Source: Balanoglossus misakiensis (Eukaryota > Hemichordata). Taken from it: 64,000 nt of DNA. Location: NCBI GenBank assembly GCA_040954595.2, contig CM082591.2:9982001-10046000 (forward strand), written 5' to 3'. The notes under the pieces are model-generated. The model saw nothing but the letters and a program-made list of their open reading frames with translations. It was not told the DNA's origin and made no database searches. Shown here piece by piece: positions 33,825 to 47,590 of this stretch (positions are counted from its first letter, which is position 1; each line of letters begins with the position of its first letter). Made by a program: the position numbers and the translations under genes.

Positions 33825-36800
33825 TGGTTAGGGTTATTGCTATTATTTTATATCAGTAATCGACTTTGTGTATATCAATGTCATTTTCATAACGAAAATG
33901 AACTCGAGTCTAATGTAAACGTTACGAATTGATCGAAAGGCGCTCTGATGAATGTTAACACGAGTGCGCAGTGACAAGACATGCATCGTGCGTGACAGTG
34001 ACAACAGTTCCTATAGAGCAGTTAAAAAATAAACCGGCCGTCCGGAAATTTATCAGCTATATTTTTTTTTATTTAGTCACGTTTTCCCTGTTGCATGCTA
34101 TTAGTTCAGGGGCCAGTTTTAGCAGTGCTCTATTGAGTACTTTTGTATCGATGGATTGATCTCTCGTCCAATCAGAATGGCGAATGGTAGCATGATCCGA
34201 CATATTGCGTATTACAATAGGGCTTCCTCATACAGGTCAGAACGGTGAGGTCATTCCTTTTATTTTAGGACGTCTCAGCTCCTTTGTCTTTTCTGTTATA
34301 GTGTTAAATAAATCAAACGGTTTTGTTTTGGCCGGTAAACACCGATGGATTAACTCTTAAGTCCATCGTGTATCCAAACGCAGTCGAGTCGGTTTGGTCA
34401 TTGTTTATGCGACAGTAAATGCCAAATGTGACAGAAGCATCATATTAAATGAGATAGAATACACAAACAAACAAACATACGAATAAACAAACAGGCAAAC
34501 AAACAAACAAACAACCATTAGGGACTGTTCAGAATTTACTTCCAAGTTGGGGATGGAGGATTTTTTATTTTCCTGGTGATTTTTTTCCATGGTCTCCCCT
34601 AGTAAATTGTGGAGGAAATATGTGGTCCCTCCTTAAATTTCCTGGGGATTTTCCATGGTCCCCCTATTGTGACTTTTATGTCTAGTCTCCCCTAATTTGT
34701 CTTGGAGAAAATGGGTGGTCCCCCCCCTCTGAAAATTCTCCGCCCCCTGGAAGTAAATTCTGAACAGTCCCTTATTAAAGCCAACAGCTAGCACCCTGGC
34801 TTCTCTGCCAGAGGAGCGATAATATCGACAAAATGCAGATACACAAGAAATGAGCACTTTATTCCACAAGCGAAGTAGTCTGTTCCCTGCCCCATTCCCA
34901 CCGCTGGCTGCGCCCTTTAGCGTAGCGCCGATGGCAGTGGGAATGTGGCAGGGGACCAGACTACAAGTGAAGAACCCCAGTAACAGACGTAACGAACAAA
35001 CAAACTACATGTACTAACAACAAAGCAAGAAAAGTGTCAAGCGTCGTCAAAGAAAACGAAAAAGTTCTAGCAAGGTTGGTAAAAGTTATTGGTAGAAAAC
35101 GAATAGGGCCTTCTACAAATGACGTCTCAGACCCGCAAACGCCACCAGAACACAAAACACATGCACAGAACAGTTTAAGCCGGTTGTTGTATGGAGCAGC
35201 AATAATCTGCGGTTGGGCCGTCGTAGATTTTCGCTGGTGGTGAAAATAAATAAAACACGATCGATGTTCGATTTATTCCAGATCACATGCGTTTACGGCC
35301 AGGAGAGAGCATAAAAGTCTTCAAATGACCATGTGGTGGCGCACTTTTTCCGATTGGCTGTATTTCAATTTGTTCGTGGTAAATTAATTTTGTGGAGGTG
35401 ACCGGCACTGAAGCTCTTAGGTAGGATGAGGTGGGATGGAAAAATGCCCCATTTTAGCTGTTTTAAAATATACGACTATTTATAGACAAAAGGAAAATAA
35501 AACAAGCGCAAAAACATACCAAACCTAGTTTTATTAATTAAAAACAAAATTGCTGAGTAAAGGTTTTCATGTGGGCATTCACTTTGAACCACGGGCGTCA
35601 TGGAACAATAAAGTGTATAGATATTAATAAACTTATCATAAACGCGACGTCCTCAATGAACAAAGAATAAAATATTTCATGGGTTTGTTTGGTGTGGACG
35701 CGAAATGCACTAAAGCTAGGTCAGTGTTAACTTTATGTGCAAAACCACACCGTACGCGTACCTCTATAGGGGATAGGCACCGTGTGTATACGATCTCGTC
35801 TTGAGCAGTAAAGGCGATGTCTACGCATGCGTGCGCGCCCGCAACTGATCTGTGTACGTGAGTACACATATATACAGGGTATGAAACGAATTTTCAGCCC
35901 ACCACCATTTGGCAACTATTACGAAGAGAATCGCTACCAAACCAGAGTATTTGTTTTAGATTAGATAGAAACCTAATGTCTGGCTTTTCAATTTTCAAAA
36001 GTCGGTCGAACATTCGAGATATTATCGATCGAAAAGTGTCACTCGTCCTGGGGACGTGCGTTACCGACGCAAATTTCTCTCTGAAAGGTATACATAGGAC
36101 ATACTGTTTCATGAAAAAAAATCATAGCAAATATAACAGTGATGCACATGAACAACGTCCACCATGACTGGGAGGAGCTGAACTGAGCTCACGCATAGTT
36201 TCATACACATGATATAAAACCCGGCGATCGAACACGGCACTTCCGGTCACCAGATTCGCAATGGTTTTGTATACGGATTTGTTGTATTTTTCACGTTTTC
36301 CGTTTTTTATTCATGATTAATCCAACACTTTTCAAGACACATTCTAAGCAAAAATGAAAATTATTGACTACACTTCGATGGCACTCTGCTCCGTAGAACA
36401 AAGTGTCCCCCCTGTCCCCCCTTTTTAGTAACGCACGTCCCCAGACTCCATGTGAGCGATTGCATACCCTTCCTTACATACACTGTATACGAGCGCGTCT
36501 GTCCTGGCTAGCAACGGAGTCGTACGATCGTCTGCCGCGCGCGCTGGGCCCGGCGCGTGCGCGCGTGCGGTTGTAGATTGCTCCAACACTTCCGCGTTCG
36601 GCGCGTTCGGCGGCGCTAGTGCGTTCGCTCGCATATTTTGCGAGTCCAGCTGTAGCTAGGCCGTTCGTGAGTGTAGTTCTCGTTCACATAAAAAAAAGGA
36701 AATAATTTATTGTGTATTCGTTTAGACCTATGCTAAATTATCCATACACTTTATTGTTCCATGACGCCCGTGTTTGAACTTGCTAAATTAATTTAAAGAG

Positions 36801-37528
36801 ACAAAGTCGCTCTCTCTTTGTCCTTTTGCGATGATAGAATGCTTGCTTGAAGTCTCTCGTGCAATAAATGATGTCGATTCATACATGTATGGATGGTGTA
36901 TAGGTGGTCGGAATTTACATGTCTTTGCCACGACCAAACCAACAACACGTAAAATCAAAGTTTGGGTCATGAAATCGAGTTTTGTTACAGTCTAGAATTT
37001 CATGCCACCCCTTATGGTCATATTATTCTTGGTAGGCAAAAGTGACAAGTAGTCAAGTTTCAACACAGGCAACATTTTTTACAAACAAACCACAAAGAAG
37101 ACATCAAAAGGGAGAGAATTATAGAATGGTCAATGTGTGAAAAGTTAAGATACGTAAAGTGGCCGGGTTCAACATTAACTCATCGACTTCATATCGTCTT
37201 CATGCCATGGTTTTTGCCTGCCCTGAAAGTTCTTGTCGTTGCAGAAGTGGTTTTGACAGAAAGAATTTAGTCTTCCGGGATGTTTGTGATTATTTGAACA
37301 CCAGACAATACAATGCAACCTTGACTTCCAAAATACTTACCGGCATTGCATTATCTTACCATGGTTAGGCCTACAGTGAACACATTTTCAACAATATTTT
37401 CTGAGTTACCGCTGATATTTGTTTTGTAGTATGGATATTAAATTATACATCCCGATACAAAACAGAATGTTATAGAATCCTTCCTGAGTGATATTGAAAA
37501 AATTACCGGAATGCTACCGCCTAATCTA
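33825..37528 (+). repeat. Satellite unit 10, interrupted by a 1.18 kb TIR element
   Basis: 3704 bp, 1190 bp of it the insertion plus target duplication. Harbinger MITE at 34521-34771. It shares caaggttgg (35071) and ctcttaggt (35414) with unit 4 at a constant offset of 26267 bp, and gttaaataaatc (34301) with units 7 and 8. Confidence 0.95.
35590..36772. mobile_element. 1.18 kb non-autonomous TIR transposon, copy 3
   Basis: 1183 bp, in unit 10, with the same TIRs and tttgaac duplication (35583-35589 and 36773-36779). It shares gcttttcaatt and gtaacgcacg with copy 2 and the A-run length with copy 1. It lies exactly 26267 bp from copy 1. Confidence 0.85.
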
Positions 37529-40045
37529 TGGTTAGGGTTATTGCTATTATTTTATATCAGTAATCGACTTTGTGTATATCAATGTCATTTTAATAACGAA
37601 AATGAACTCGAGTCTAATGTAAACGTTACGAATTGATCGAAAGGCGCTCTGATGAATGTTAACACGAGTGCGCAGTGACAAGACATGCATCGTGCGTGAC
37701 AGTGACAACAGTTCCTATAGAGCAGTTAAAAAATAAACCGGCCGTCCGTAAATTTATCAGCTATATTTTTTTTATTTAGTCACGTTTTCCCTGTTGCATG
37801 CTATTAGTTCAGGGGCCAGTTTTAGCAGTGCTCTATTGAGTACTTTCGTATCGATGGATTGATCTCTCGTCCAATCAGAATGGCGGATGGTAGCATGATC
37901 CGACATATTGCGTGTTACAATAGGGCTTCCTCATACAGGTCAGAACGGAGAGGTCATTCCTTTTATTTTAGGACGTCTCAGCTCCTTTGTCTTTTCTGTT
38001 ATAGTGTTAAAGAAATCAAACGGTTTTGTTTTGGCCGGTAAACACCGATGGATTAAATCTTAAGTCCATCGTGCATCCAAACGCAGTCGAGTCGGTTTGG
38101 TCATTGTTTATGCGACAGTAAATGCCAAATGTGACAGAAGCATCATATTAAATGAGATAGAATACACAAACAAACAAACATACGAATAAACAAACAGGCA
38201 AACAAACAAACAAACAACCATTAGGGACTGTTCAGAATTTACTTCCAAGTTGGGGATGGAGGAATTTTTATTTTCCTGGTGATTTTTTTCCATGGTCTCC
38301 CCTAGTAAATTGTGGAGGAAATATGTGGTCCCTCCTTAAATTTCCTGGGGATTTTCCATGGTCCCCCTATTGTGACTTTTATGTCTAGTCTCCCCTAATT
38401 TGTCTTGGAGAAAATGGGTGGTCCCCCCCCCCCCTCTGAAAATTCTCCGCCCCCTGGAAGTAAATTCTGAACAGTCCCTTATTAAAGCCAACAGCTAGCA
38501 CCCTGGCTTCTCTGCCAGAGGAGAGATAACATCGACAAAATGCAGATACACAAGAAATGAGCACTTTATTCCACAAGTGAAGTAGTCTGTTCCCTGTCCC
38601 ATTCCCACCGCTGGCTGCGCCCTTTAGCGTAGCGCCGATGGCAGTGGGAATGGGGCAGGGGACCAGACTACAAGTGAAGAACCCCAGTAACAGACGTAAC
38701 GAACAAACAAACTACATGTACTAACAACAAAGCAAGAAAAGTGTCAAGCGTCGTCAAAGAAAACGAAAAAGTTCTAGCATGGTTGGTAAAAGTTATTGGT
38801 AGAAAACGAATAGGGCCTTCTACAAATGACGTCTCAGACCCGCAAACGCCACCAGAACACAAAACACATGCACAGAACAGTTTAAGCCGGTTGTTGTATG
38901 GAGCAGCAATAATCTGCGGTTGGGCCGTCGTAGATTTTCGCTGGTGGTGAAAATAAATAAAACACGATCGGTGTTCGATTTATTCCAGATCACATGCGTT
39001 TACGGCCAGGAGAGAGCATAAAAGTCTTCAAATGACCATGTGGTGGCGCACTTTTTCCGATTGGCTGTATTTCAATTTGTTCGTGGTAAATTAATTTTGT
39101 GGAGGTGATCGGCACTGAAGCTCTTAGCTAGGATGAGGTGGGATGGAAAAATGCCCCATTTTAGCTGTTTTAAAATATACGACTATTTATAGACAAAAGG
39201 AAAATAAAACAAGCGCAAAAACATACCAAACCTAGTTTTATTAATTAAAAACAAAATTGCTGAGTAAAGGTTTTCATGTGGGCATTCACTTTGAACTTGC
39301 TAAATTAATTTAAAGAGACAAAGTCGCTCTCTCTTTGTCCTTTTGCGATGATAGAATGCTTGCTTGAAGTCTCTCGTGCAATAAATGATGTCGATTCATA
39401 CATGTATGGATGGTGTATAGGTGGTCGGAATTTACATGTCTTTGCCACGACCAAACCAACAACACGTAAAATCAAAGTTTGGGTCATGAAATCGAGTTTT
39501 GTTACAGTCTAGAATTTCATGCCACCCCTTATGGTCATATTATTCTTGGTAGGCAAAAGTGACAAGTAGTCAAGTTTCAACACAGGCAACATTTTTTACA
39601 AACAAACCACAAAGAAGACATCAAAAGGGAGAGAATTATAGAATGGTCAATGTGTGAAAAGTTAAGATACGTAAAGTGGCCGGGTTCAACATTAACTCAT
39701 CGACTTCATATCGTCTTCATGCCATGGTTTTTGCCTGCCTTGAAAGTTCTTGTCGTTGCAGAAGTGGTTTTGACAGAAAGAATTTAGTCTTCCGGGATGT
39801 TTGTGATTATTTGAACACCAGACAATACAATGCAACCTTGACTTCCAAAATACTTACCGGCATTGCATTATCTTACCATGGTTAGGCCTACAGTGAACAA
39901 ATGTTCAACAATATTTTCTGAGTTACCGCTGATATTTGTTTTGTAGTATGGATATTAAATTATACATCCCGATACAAAACAGAATGTTATAGAATCCTTC
40001 CTGAGTGATATTGAAAAAATTACCGGAATGCTACCGCCTAATCTA
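37529..40045 (+). repeat. Satellite unit 11
   Basis: 2517 bp. Harbinger MITE at 38224-38478. Shares gattaaatc, ggaatttttatt and gaggagagat with unit 5 (offset 26267). The cctgccttgaaag variant near 39735 is shared with unit 14. Confidence 0.95.
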
Positions 40046-42557
40046 TGGTTAGGGTTATTGCTATTATTTTATATCAGTAATCGACTTTGTGTATATCAAT
40101 GTCATTTTCATAACGAAAATGAACTCGAGTCTAATGTAAACGTTACGAATTGATCGAAAGGCGCTCTGATGAATGTTAACACGAGTGCGCAGTGACAAGA
40201 CATGCATCGTGCGTGACAGTGACAACAGTTCCTATAGAGCAGTTAAAAAATAAACCGGCCGTCCGTAAATTTATCAGCTATATTTTTTTTTATTTAGTCA
40301 CGTTTTCCCTGTTGCATGCTATTAGTTCAGGGGCCAGTTTTAGCAGTGCTCTATTGAGTACTTTTGTATCGATGGATTGATCTCTCGTCCAATCAGAATG
40401 GCGGATGGTAGCATGATCCGACATATTGCGTATTACAATAGGGCTTCCTCATACAGGTCAGAACGGAGAGGTCATTCCTTTTATTTTAGGACGTCTCAGC
40501 TCCTTTGTCTTTTCTGTTATAGTGTTAAAGAAATCAAACGGTTTTGTTTTGGCCGGTAAACACCGATGGATTAACTCTTAAGTCCATCGTGCATCCAAAC
40601 GCAGTCGAGTCGGTTTGGTCATTGTTTATGCGACAGTAAATGCCAAATGTGACAGAAGCATCATATTAAATGAGATAGAATACACAAACAAACAAACATA
40701 CGAATAAACAAACAGGCAAACAAACAAACAAACAACCATTAGGGACTGTTCAGAATTTACTTCCAAGTTGGGGATGGAGGATTTTTTATTTTCCTGGTGA
40801 TTTTTTTCCATGGTCTCCCCTAGTAAATTGTGGAGGAAATATGTGGTCCCTCTTTAAATTTCCTGGGGATTTTCCATGGTCCCCCTATTGTGACTTTTAT
40901 GTCTAGTCTCCCCTAATTTGTCTTGGAGAAAATGGGTGGTCCCCCCCTCTGAAAATTCTCCGCCCCCTGGAAGTATATTCTGAACAGTCCCTTATTAAAG
41001 CCAACAGCTAGCACCCTGGCTTCTCTGCCAGAGGAGCGATAACATCGACAAAATGCAGATACACAAGAAATGAGCACTTTATTCCACAAGTGAAGTAGTC
41101 TGTTCCCTGCCCCATTCCCACCGCTGGCTGCGCCCTTTAGCGTAGCGCCGATGGCAGTGGGAATGGGGCAGGGGACCAGACTACAAGTGAAGAACCCCAG
41201 TAACAGACGTAACGAACAAACAAACTACATGTACTAACAACAAAGCAAGAAAAGTGTCAAGCGTCGTCAAAGAAAACGAAAAAGTTCTAGCATGGTTGGT
41301 AAAAGTTATTGGTAGAAAACGAATAGGGCCTTCTACAAATGACGTCTCAGACCCGCAAACGCCACCAGAACACAAAACACATGCACAGAACAGTTTAAGC
41401 CGGTTGTTGTATGGAGCAGCAATAATCTGCGGTTGGGCCGTCGTAGATTAACGCTGGTGGTGAAAATAAATAAAACACGATCGATGTTCGATTTATTCCA
41501 GATCACATGCGTTTACGGCCAGGAGAGAGCATAAAAGTCTTCAAATGACCATGTGGTGGCGCACTTTTTCCGGTTGGCTGTATTTCAATTTGTTCGTGGT
41601 AAATTAATTTTGTGGAGGTGACCGGCACTGAAGCTCTTAGCTAGGATGAGGTGGGATGGAAAAATGCCCCATTTTAGCTGTTTTAAAATATACGACTATT
41701 TATAGACAAAAGGAAAATAAAACAAGCGCAAAAACATACCAAACCTAGTTTTATTAATTAAAAACAAAATTGCTGAGTAAAGGTTTTCATGTGGGCATTC
41801 ACTTTGAACTTGCTAAATTAATTTAAAGAGACAAAGTCGCTCTCTCTTTGTCCTTTTGCGATGATAGAATGCTTGCTTGAAGTCTCTCGTGCAATAAAAC
41901 ATGTCGATTCATACATGTATGGATGGTGTATAGGTGGTCGGAATTTACATGTCTTTGCCACGACCAAACCAACAACACGTAAAATCAAAGTTTGGGTCAT
42001 GAAATCGAGTTTTGTTACAGTCTAGAATTTCATGCCACCCCTTATGGTCATATTATTCTGGTAGGCAAAAGTGACAAGTAGTCAAGTTTCAACACAGGCA
42101 ACATTTTTTACAAACAAACCACAAAGAAGACATCAAAAGGGAGAGAATTATAGAATGGTCAATGTGTGAAAAGTTAAGATACGTAAAGTGGCCGGGTTCA
42201 ACATTAACTCATCGACTTCATATCGTCTTCATGCCATGGTTTTTGCCTGCCCTGAAAGTTCTTGTCGTTGCAGAAGTGGTTTTGACAGAAAGAATTTAGT
42301 CTTCCGGTATGTTTGTGATTATTTGAACACCAGACAATACAATGCAACCTTGACTTCCAAAATACTTACCGGCATTGCATTATCTTACCATGGTTAGGCC
42401 TACAGTGAACAAATTTTCAACAATATTTTCTGAGTTACCGCTGATATTTGTTTTGTAGTATGGATATTAAATTATACATCCCGATACAAAGCAGAATGTT
42501 ATAGACTCCTTCCTGAGTGATATTGAAAAAATTACCGGAATGCTACCGCCTAATCTA
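40046..42557 (+). repeat. Satellite unit 12
   Basis: 2512 bp. Harbinger MITE at 40742-40991; its right TIR has a substitution (aagtatattctg). Shares aataaaacatg (41894) and ttattctggtagg (42053) with unit 5, and tacttttgtatcg (40360) with unit 15. The change gtagattaacgc near 41445 truncates the short plus-strand reading frame, one sign that it is not under coding constraint. Confidence 0.95.
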
Positions 42558-45074
42558 TGGTTAGGGTTATTGCTATTATTTTATATCAGTAATCGACTTT
42601 GTGTATATCAATGTCATTTTCATAACGAAAATGAACTCGAGTCTAATGTAAACGTTACGAATTGATCGAAAGGCGCTCTGATGAATGTTAACACGAGTGC
42701 GCAGTGACAAGACATGCATCGTGCATGACAGTGACAACAGTTCCTATAGAGCAGTTAAAAAATAAACCGGCCGTCCGTAAATTTATCAGCTATATTTTTT
42801 TTTATTTAGTCACGTTTTCCCTGTTGCATGCTATTAGTTCAGGGGCCAGTTTTAGCAGTGCTCTATTGAGTACTTTCGTATCGATGGATTGATCTCTCGT
42901 CCAATCAGAATGGCGGATGGTAGCATGATCCGACATATTGCGTATTACAATAGGGCTTCCTCATACAGGTCAGAACGGAGAGGTCATTCCTTTTATTTTA
43001 GGACGTCTCAGCTCCTTTGTCTTTTCTGTTATAGTGTTAAAGAAATCAAACGGTTTTGTTTTGGCCGGTAAACACCGATGGATTAACTCTTTAGTCCATC
43101 GTGCATCCAAACGCAGTCGAGTCGGTTTGGTCATTGTTTATGCGACAGTAAATGCCAAATGTGACAGAAGCATCATATTAAATGAGATAGAATACACAAA
43201 CAAACAAACATACGAATAAACAAACAGGCAAACAAACAAACAAACAACCATTAGGGACTGTTTAGAATTTACTTCCAAGTTGGGGATGGAGGATTTTTTA
43301 TTTTCCTGGTGATTTTTTTCTATGGTCTCCCCTAGTAAATTGTGGAGGAAATATGTGGACCCTCCTTAAATTTCCTGGGGATTTTCCATGGTCCCCCTAT
43401 TGTGACTTTTATGTCTAGTCTCCCCTAATTTGTCTTGGAGAAAATGGGTGGTCCCCCCCCCCCTCTGAAAATTCTCCGCCCCCTGGAAGTAAATTCTGAA
43501 CAGTCCCTTATTAAAGCCAACAGCTAGCACCCTGGCTTCTCTGCCAGAGGAGCGATAACATCGACAAAATGCAGATACACAAGAAATGAGCACTTTATTC
43601 CACAAGTGAAGTAGTCTGTTCCCTGCCCCATTCCCACCGCTGGCTGCGCCCTTTAGCGTAGCGCCGATGGCAGTGGGAATGGGGCAGGGGACCAGACTAC
43701 AAGTGAAGAACCCCAGTAACAGACGTAACGAACAAACAAACTACATGTACTAACAACAAAGCAAGAAAAGTGTCAAGCGTCGTCAAAGAAAACGAAAAAG
43801 TTCTAGCATGGTTGGTAAAAGTTATTGGTAGAAAACGAATAGGGCCTTCTACAAATGACGTCTCAGACCCGCAAACGCCACCAGAACACAAAACACATGC
43901 ACAGAACAGTTTAAGCCGGTTGTTGTATGGAGCAGCAATAATCTGCGGTTGGGCCGTCGTAGATTTTCGCTGGTGGTGAAAATAAATAAAACACGATCGA
44001 TGTTCGATTTATTCCAGATCACATGCGTTTACGGCCAGGAGAGAGCATAAAAGTCTTCAAATGACCATGTGGTGGCGCACTTTTTCCGATTGGCTGTATT
44101 TCAATTTGTTCGTGGTAAATTAATTTTGTGGAGGTGACCGGCACTGAAGCTCTTAGCTAGGATGAGGTGGGATGGAAAAATGCCCCATTTTAGCTGTTTT
44201 AAAATATACGACTATTTATAGACAAAAGGAAAATAAAACAAGCGCAAAAACATACCAAACCTAGTTTTATTAATTAAAAACAAAATTGCTGAGTAAAGGT
44301 TTTCATGTGGGCATTCACTTTGAACTTGCTAAATTAATTTAAAGAGACAAAGTCGCTCTCTCTTTGTCCTTTTGCGATGATAGAATGCTTGCTTGAAGTC
44401 TCTCGTGCAATAAATGATGTCGATTCATACATGTATGGATGGTGTATAGGTGGTCGGAATTTACATGTCTTTGCCACGACCAAACCAACAACACGTAAAA
44501 TCAAAGTTTGGGTCATGAAATCGAGTTTTGTTACAGTCTAGAATTTCATGCCACCCCTTATGGTCATATTATTCTTGGTAGGCAAAAGTGACAAGTAGTC
44601 AAGTTTCAACACAGGCAACATTTTTTACAAACAAACCACAAAGAAGACATCAAAAGGGAGAGAATTATAGAATGGTCAATGTGTGAAAAGTTAAGATACG
44701 TAAAGTGGCCGGGTTCAACATTAACTCATCGACTTCATATCGTCTTCATGCCATGGTTTTTGCCTGCCCTGAAAGTTCTTGTCGTTGCAGAAGTGGTTTT
44801 GACAGAAAGAATTTAGTCTTCCGGTATGTTTGTGATTATTTGAACACCAGACAATACAATGCAACCTTGACTTCCAAAATACTTACCGGCATTGCATTAT
44901 CTTACCATGGTTAGGCCTACAGTGAACAAATTTTCAACAATATTTTCTGAGTTACCGCTGATATTTGTTTTGTAGTATGGATATTAAATTATACATCCCG
45001 ATACAAAGCAGAATGTTATAGACTCCTTCCTGAGTGATATTGAAAAAATTACCGGAATGCTACCGCCTAATCTA
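42558..45074 (+). repeat. Satellite unit 13
   Basis: 2517 bp. Harbinger MITE at 43254-43507. Carries actctttag, tttttctatgg and gtggaccct, shared with units 6 and 14. The MITE begins gggactgtttag, shared with unit 14 only. Confidence 0.95.
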
Positions 45075-47590
45075 TGGTTAGGGTTATTGCTATTATTTTA
45101 TATCAGTAATCGACTTTGTGTATATCAATGTCATTTTCATAACGAAAATGAACTCGAGTCTAATGTAAACGTTACGAATTGATCGAAAGGCGCTCTGATG
45201 AATGTTAACACGAGTGCGCAGTGACAAGACATGCATCGTGCATGACAGTGACAACAGTTCCTATAGAGCAGTTAAAAAATAAACCGGCCGTCCGTAAATT
45301 TATCAGCTATATTTTTTTTTATTTAGTCACGTTTTCCCTGTTGCATGCTATTAGTTCAGGGGCCAGTTTTAGCAGTGCTCTATTGAGTACTTTCGTATCG
45401 ATGGATTGATCTCTCGTCCAATCAGAATGGCGGATGGTAGCATGATCCGACATATTGCGTATTACAATAGGGCTTCCTCATACAGGTCAGAACGGAGAGG
45501 TCATTCCTTTTATTTTAGGACGTCTCAGCTCCTTTGTCTTTTCTGTTATAGTGTTAAAGAAATCAAACGGTTTTGTTTTGGCCGGTAAACACCGATGGAT
45601 TAACTCTTTAGTCCATCGTGCATCCAAACGCAGTCGAGTCGGTTTGGTCATTGTTTATGCGACAGTAAATGCCAAATGTGACAGAAGCATCATATTAAAT
45701 GAGATAGAATACACAAACAAACAAACATACGAATAAACAAACAGGCAAACAAACAAACAAACAACCATTAGGGACTGTTTAGAATTTACTTCCAAGTTGG
45801 GGATGGAGGATTTTTTATTTTCCTGGTGATTTTTTTCTATGGTCTCCCCTAGTAAATTGTGGAGGAAATATGTGGACCCTCCTTAAATTTCCTGGGGATT
45901 TTCCATGGTCCCCCTATTGTGACTTTTATGTCTAGTCTCCCCTAATTTGTCTTGGAGAAAATGGGTGGTCCCCCCCCCCTCTGAAAATTCTCCGCCCCCT
46001 GGAAGTAAATTCTGAACAGTCCCTTATTAAAGCCAACAGCTAGCACCCTGGCTTCTCTGCCAGAGGAGCGATAACATCGACAAAATGCAGATACACAAGA
46101 AATGAGCACTTTATTCCACAAGTGAAGTAGTCTGTTCCCTGCCCCATTCCCACCGCTGGCTGCGCCCTTTAGCGTAGCGCCGATGGCAGTGGGAATGGGG
46201 CAGGGGACCAGACTACAAGTGAAGAACCCCAGTAACAGACGTAACGAACAAACAAACTACATGTACTAACAACAAAGCAAGAAAAGTGTCAAGCGTCGTC
46301 AAAGAAAACGAAAAAGTTCTAGCATGGTTGGTAAAAGTTATTGGTAGAAAACGAATAGGGCCTTCTACAAATGACGTCTCAGACCCGCAAACGCCACCAG
46401 AACACAAAACACATGCACAGAACAGTTTAAGCCGGTTGTTGTATGGAGCAGCAATAATCTGCGGTTGGGCCGTCGTAGATTTTCGCTGGTGGTGAAAATA
46501 AATAAAACACGATCGATGTTCGATTTATTCCAGATCACATGCGTTTACGGCCAGGAGAGAGCATAAAAGTCTTCAAATGACCATGTGGTGGCGCACTTTT
46601 TCCGATTGGCTGTATTTCAATTTGTTCGTGGTAAATTAATTTTGTGGAGGTGACCGGCACTGAAGCTCTTAGCTAGGATGAGGTGGGATGGAAAAATGCC
46701 CCATTTTAGCTGTTTTAAAATATACGACTATTTATAGACAAAAGGAAAATAAAACAAGCGCAAAAACATACCAAACCTAGTTTTATTAATTAAAAACAAA
46801 ATTGCTGAGTAAAGGTTTTCATGTGGGCATTCACTTTGAACTTGCTAAATTAATTTAAAGAGACAAAGTCGCTCTCTCTTTGTCCTTTTGCGATGATAGA
46901 ATGCTTGCTTGAAGTCTCTCGTGCAATAAATGATGTCGATTCATACATGTATGGATGGTGTATAGGTGGTCGGAATTTACATGTCTTTGCCACGACCAAA
47001 CCAACAACACGTAAAATCAAAGTTTGGGTCATGAAATCGAGTTTTGTTACAGTCTAGAATTTCATGCCACCCCTTATGGTCATATTATTCTTGGTAGGCA
47101 AAAGTGACAAGTAGTCAAGTTTCAACACAGGCAACATTTTTTACAAACAAACCACAAAGAAGACATCAAAAGGGAGAGAATTATAGAATGGTCAATGTGT
47201 GAAAAGTTAAGATACGTAAAGTGGCCGGGTTCAACATTAACTCATCGACTTCATATCGTCTTCATGCCATGGTTTTTGCCTGCCTTGAAAGTTCTTGTCG
47301 TTGCAGAAGTGGTTTTGACAGAAAGAATTTAGTCTTCCGGGATGTTTGTGATTATTTGAACACCAGACAATACAATGCAACCTTGACTTCCAAAATACTT
47401 ACCGGCATTGCATTATCTTACCATGGTTAGGCCTACAGTGAACAAATTTTCAACAATATTTTCTGAGTTACCGCTGATATTTGTTTTGTAGTATGGATAT
47501 TAAATTATACATCCCGATACAAAACAGAATGTTATAGAATCCTTCCTGAGTGATATTGAAAAAATTACCGGAATGCTACCGCCTAATCTA
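45075..47590 (+). repeat. Satellite unit 14
   Basis: 2516 bp. Harbinger MITE at 45771-46023. The left half matches unit 13 (actctttag, gggactgtttag, gtggaccct). The right part carries cctgccttgaaag (47280) as in unit 11. Confidence 0.95.
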
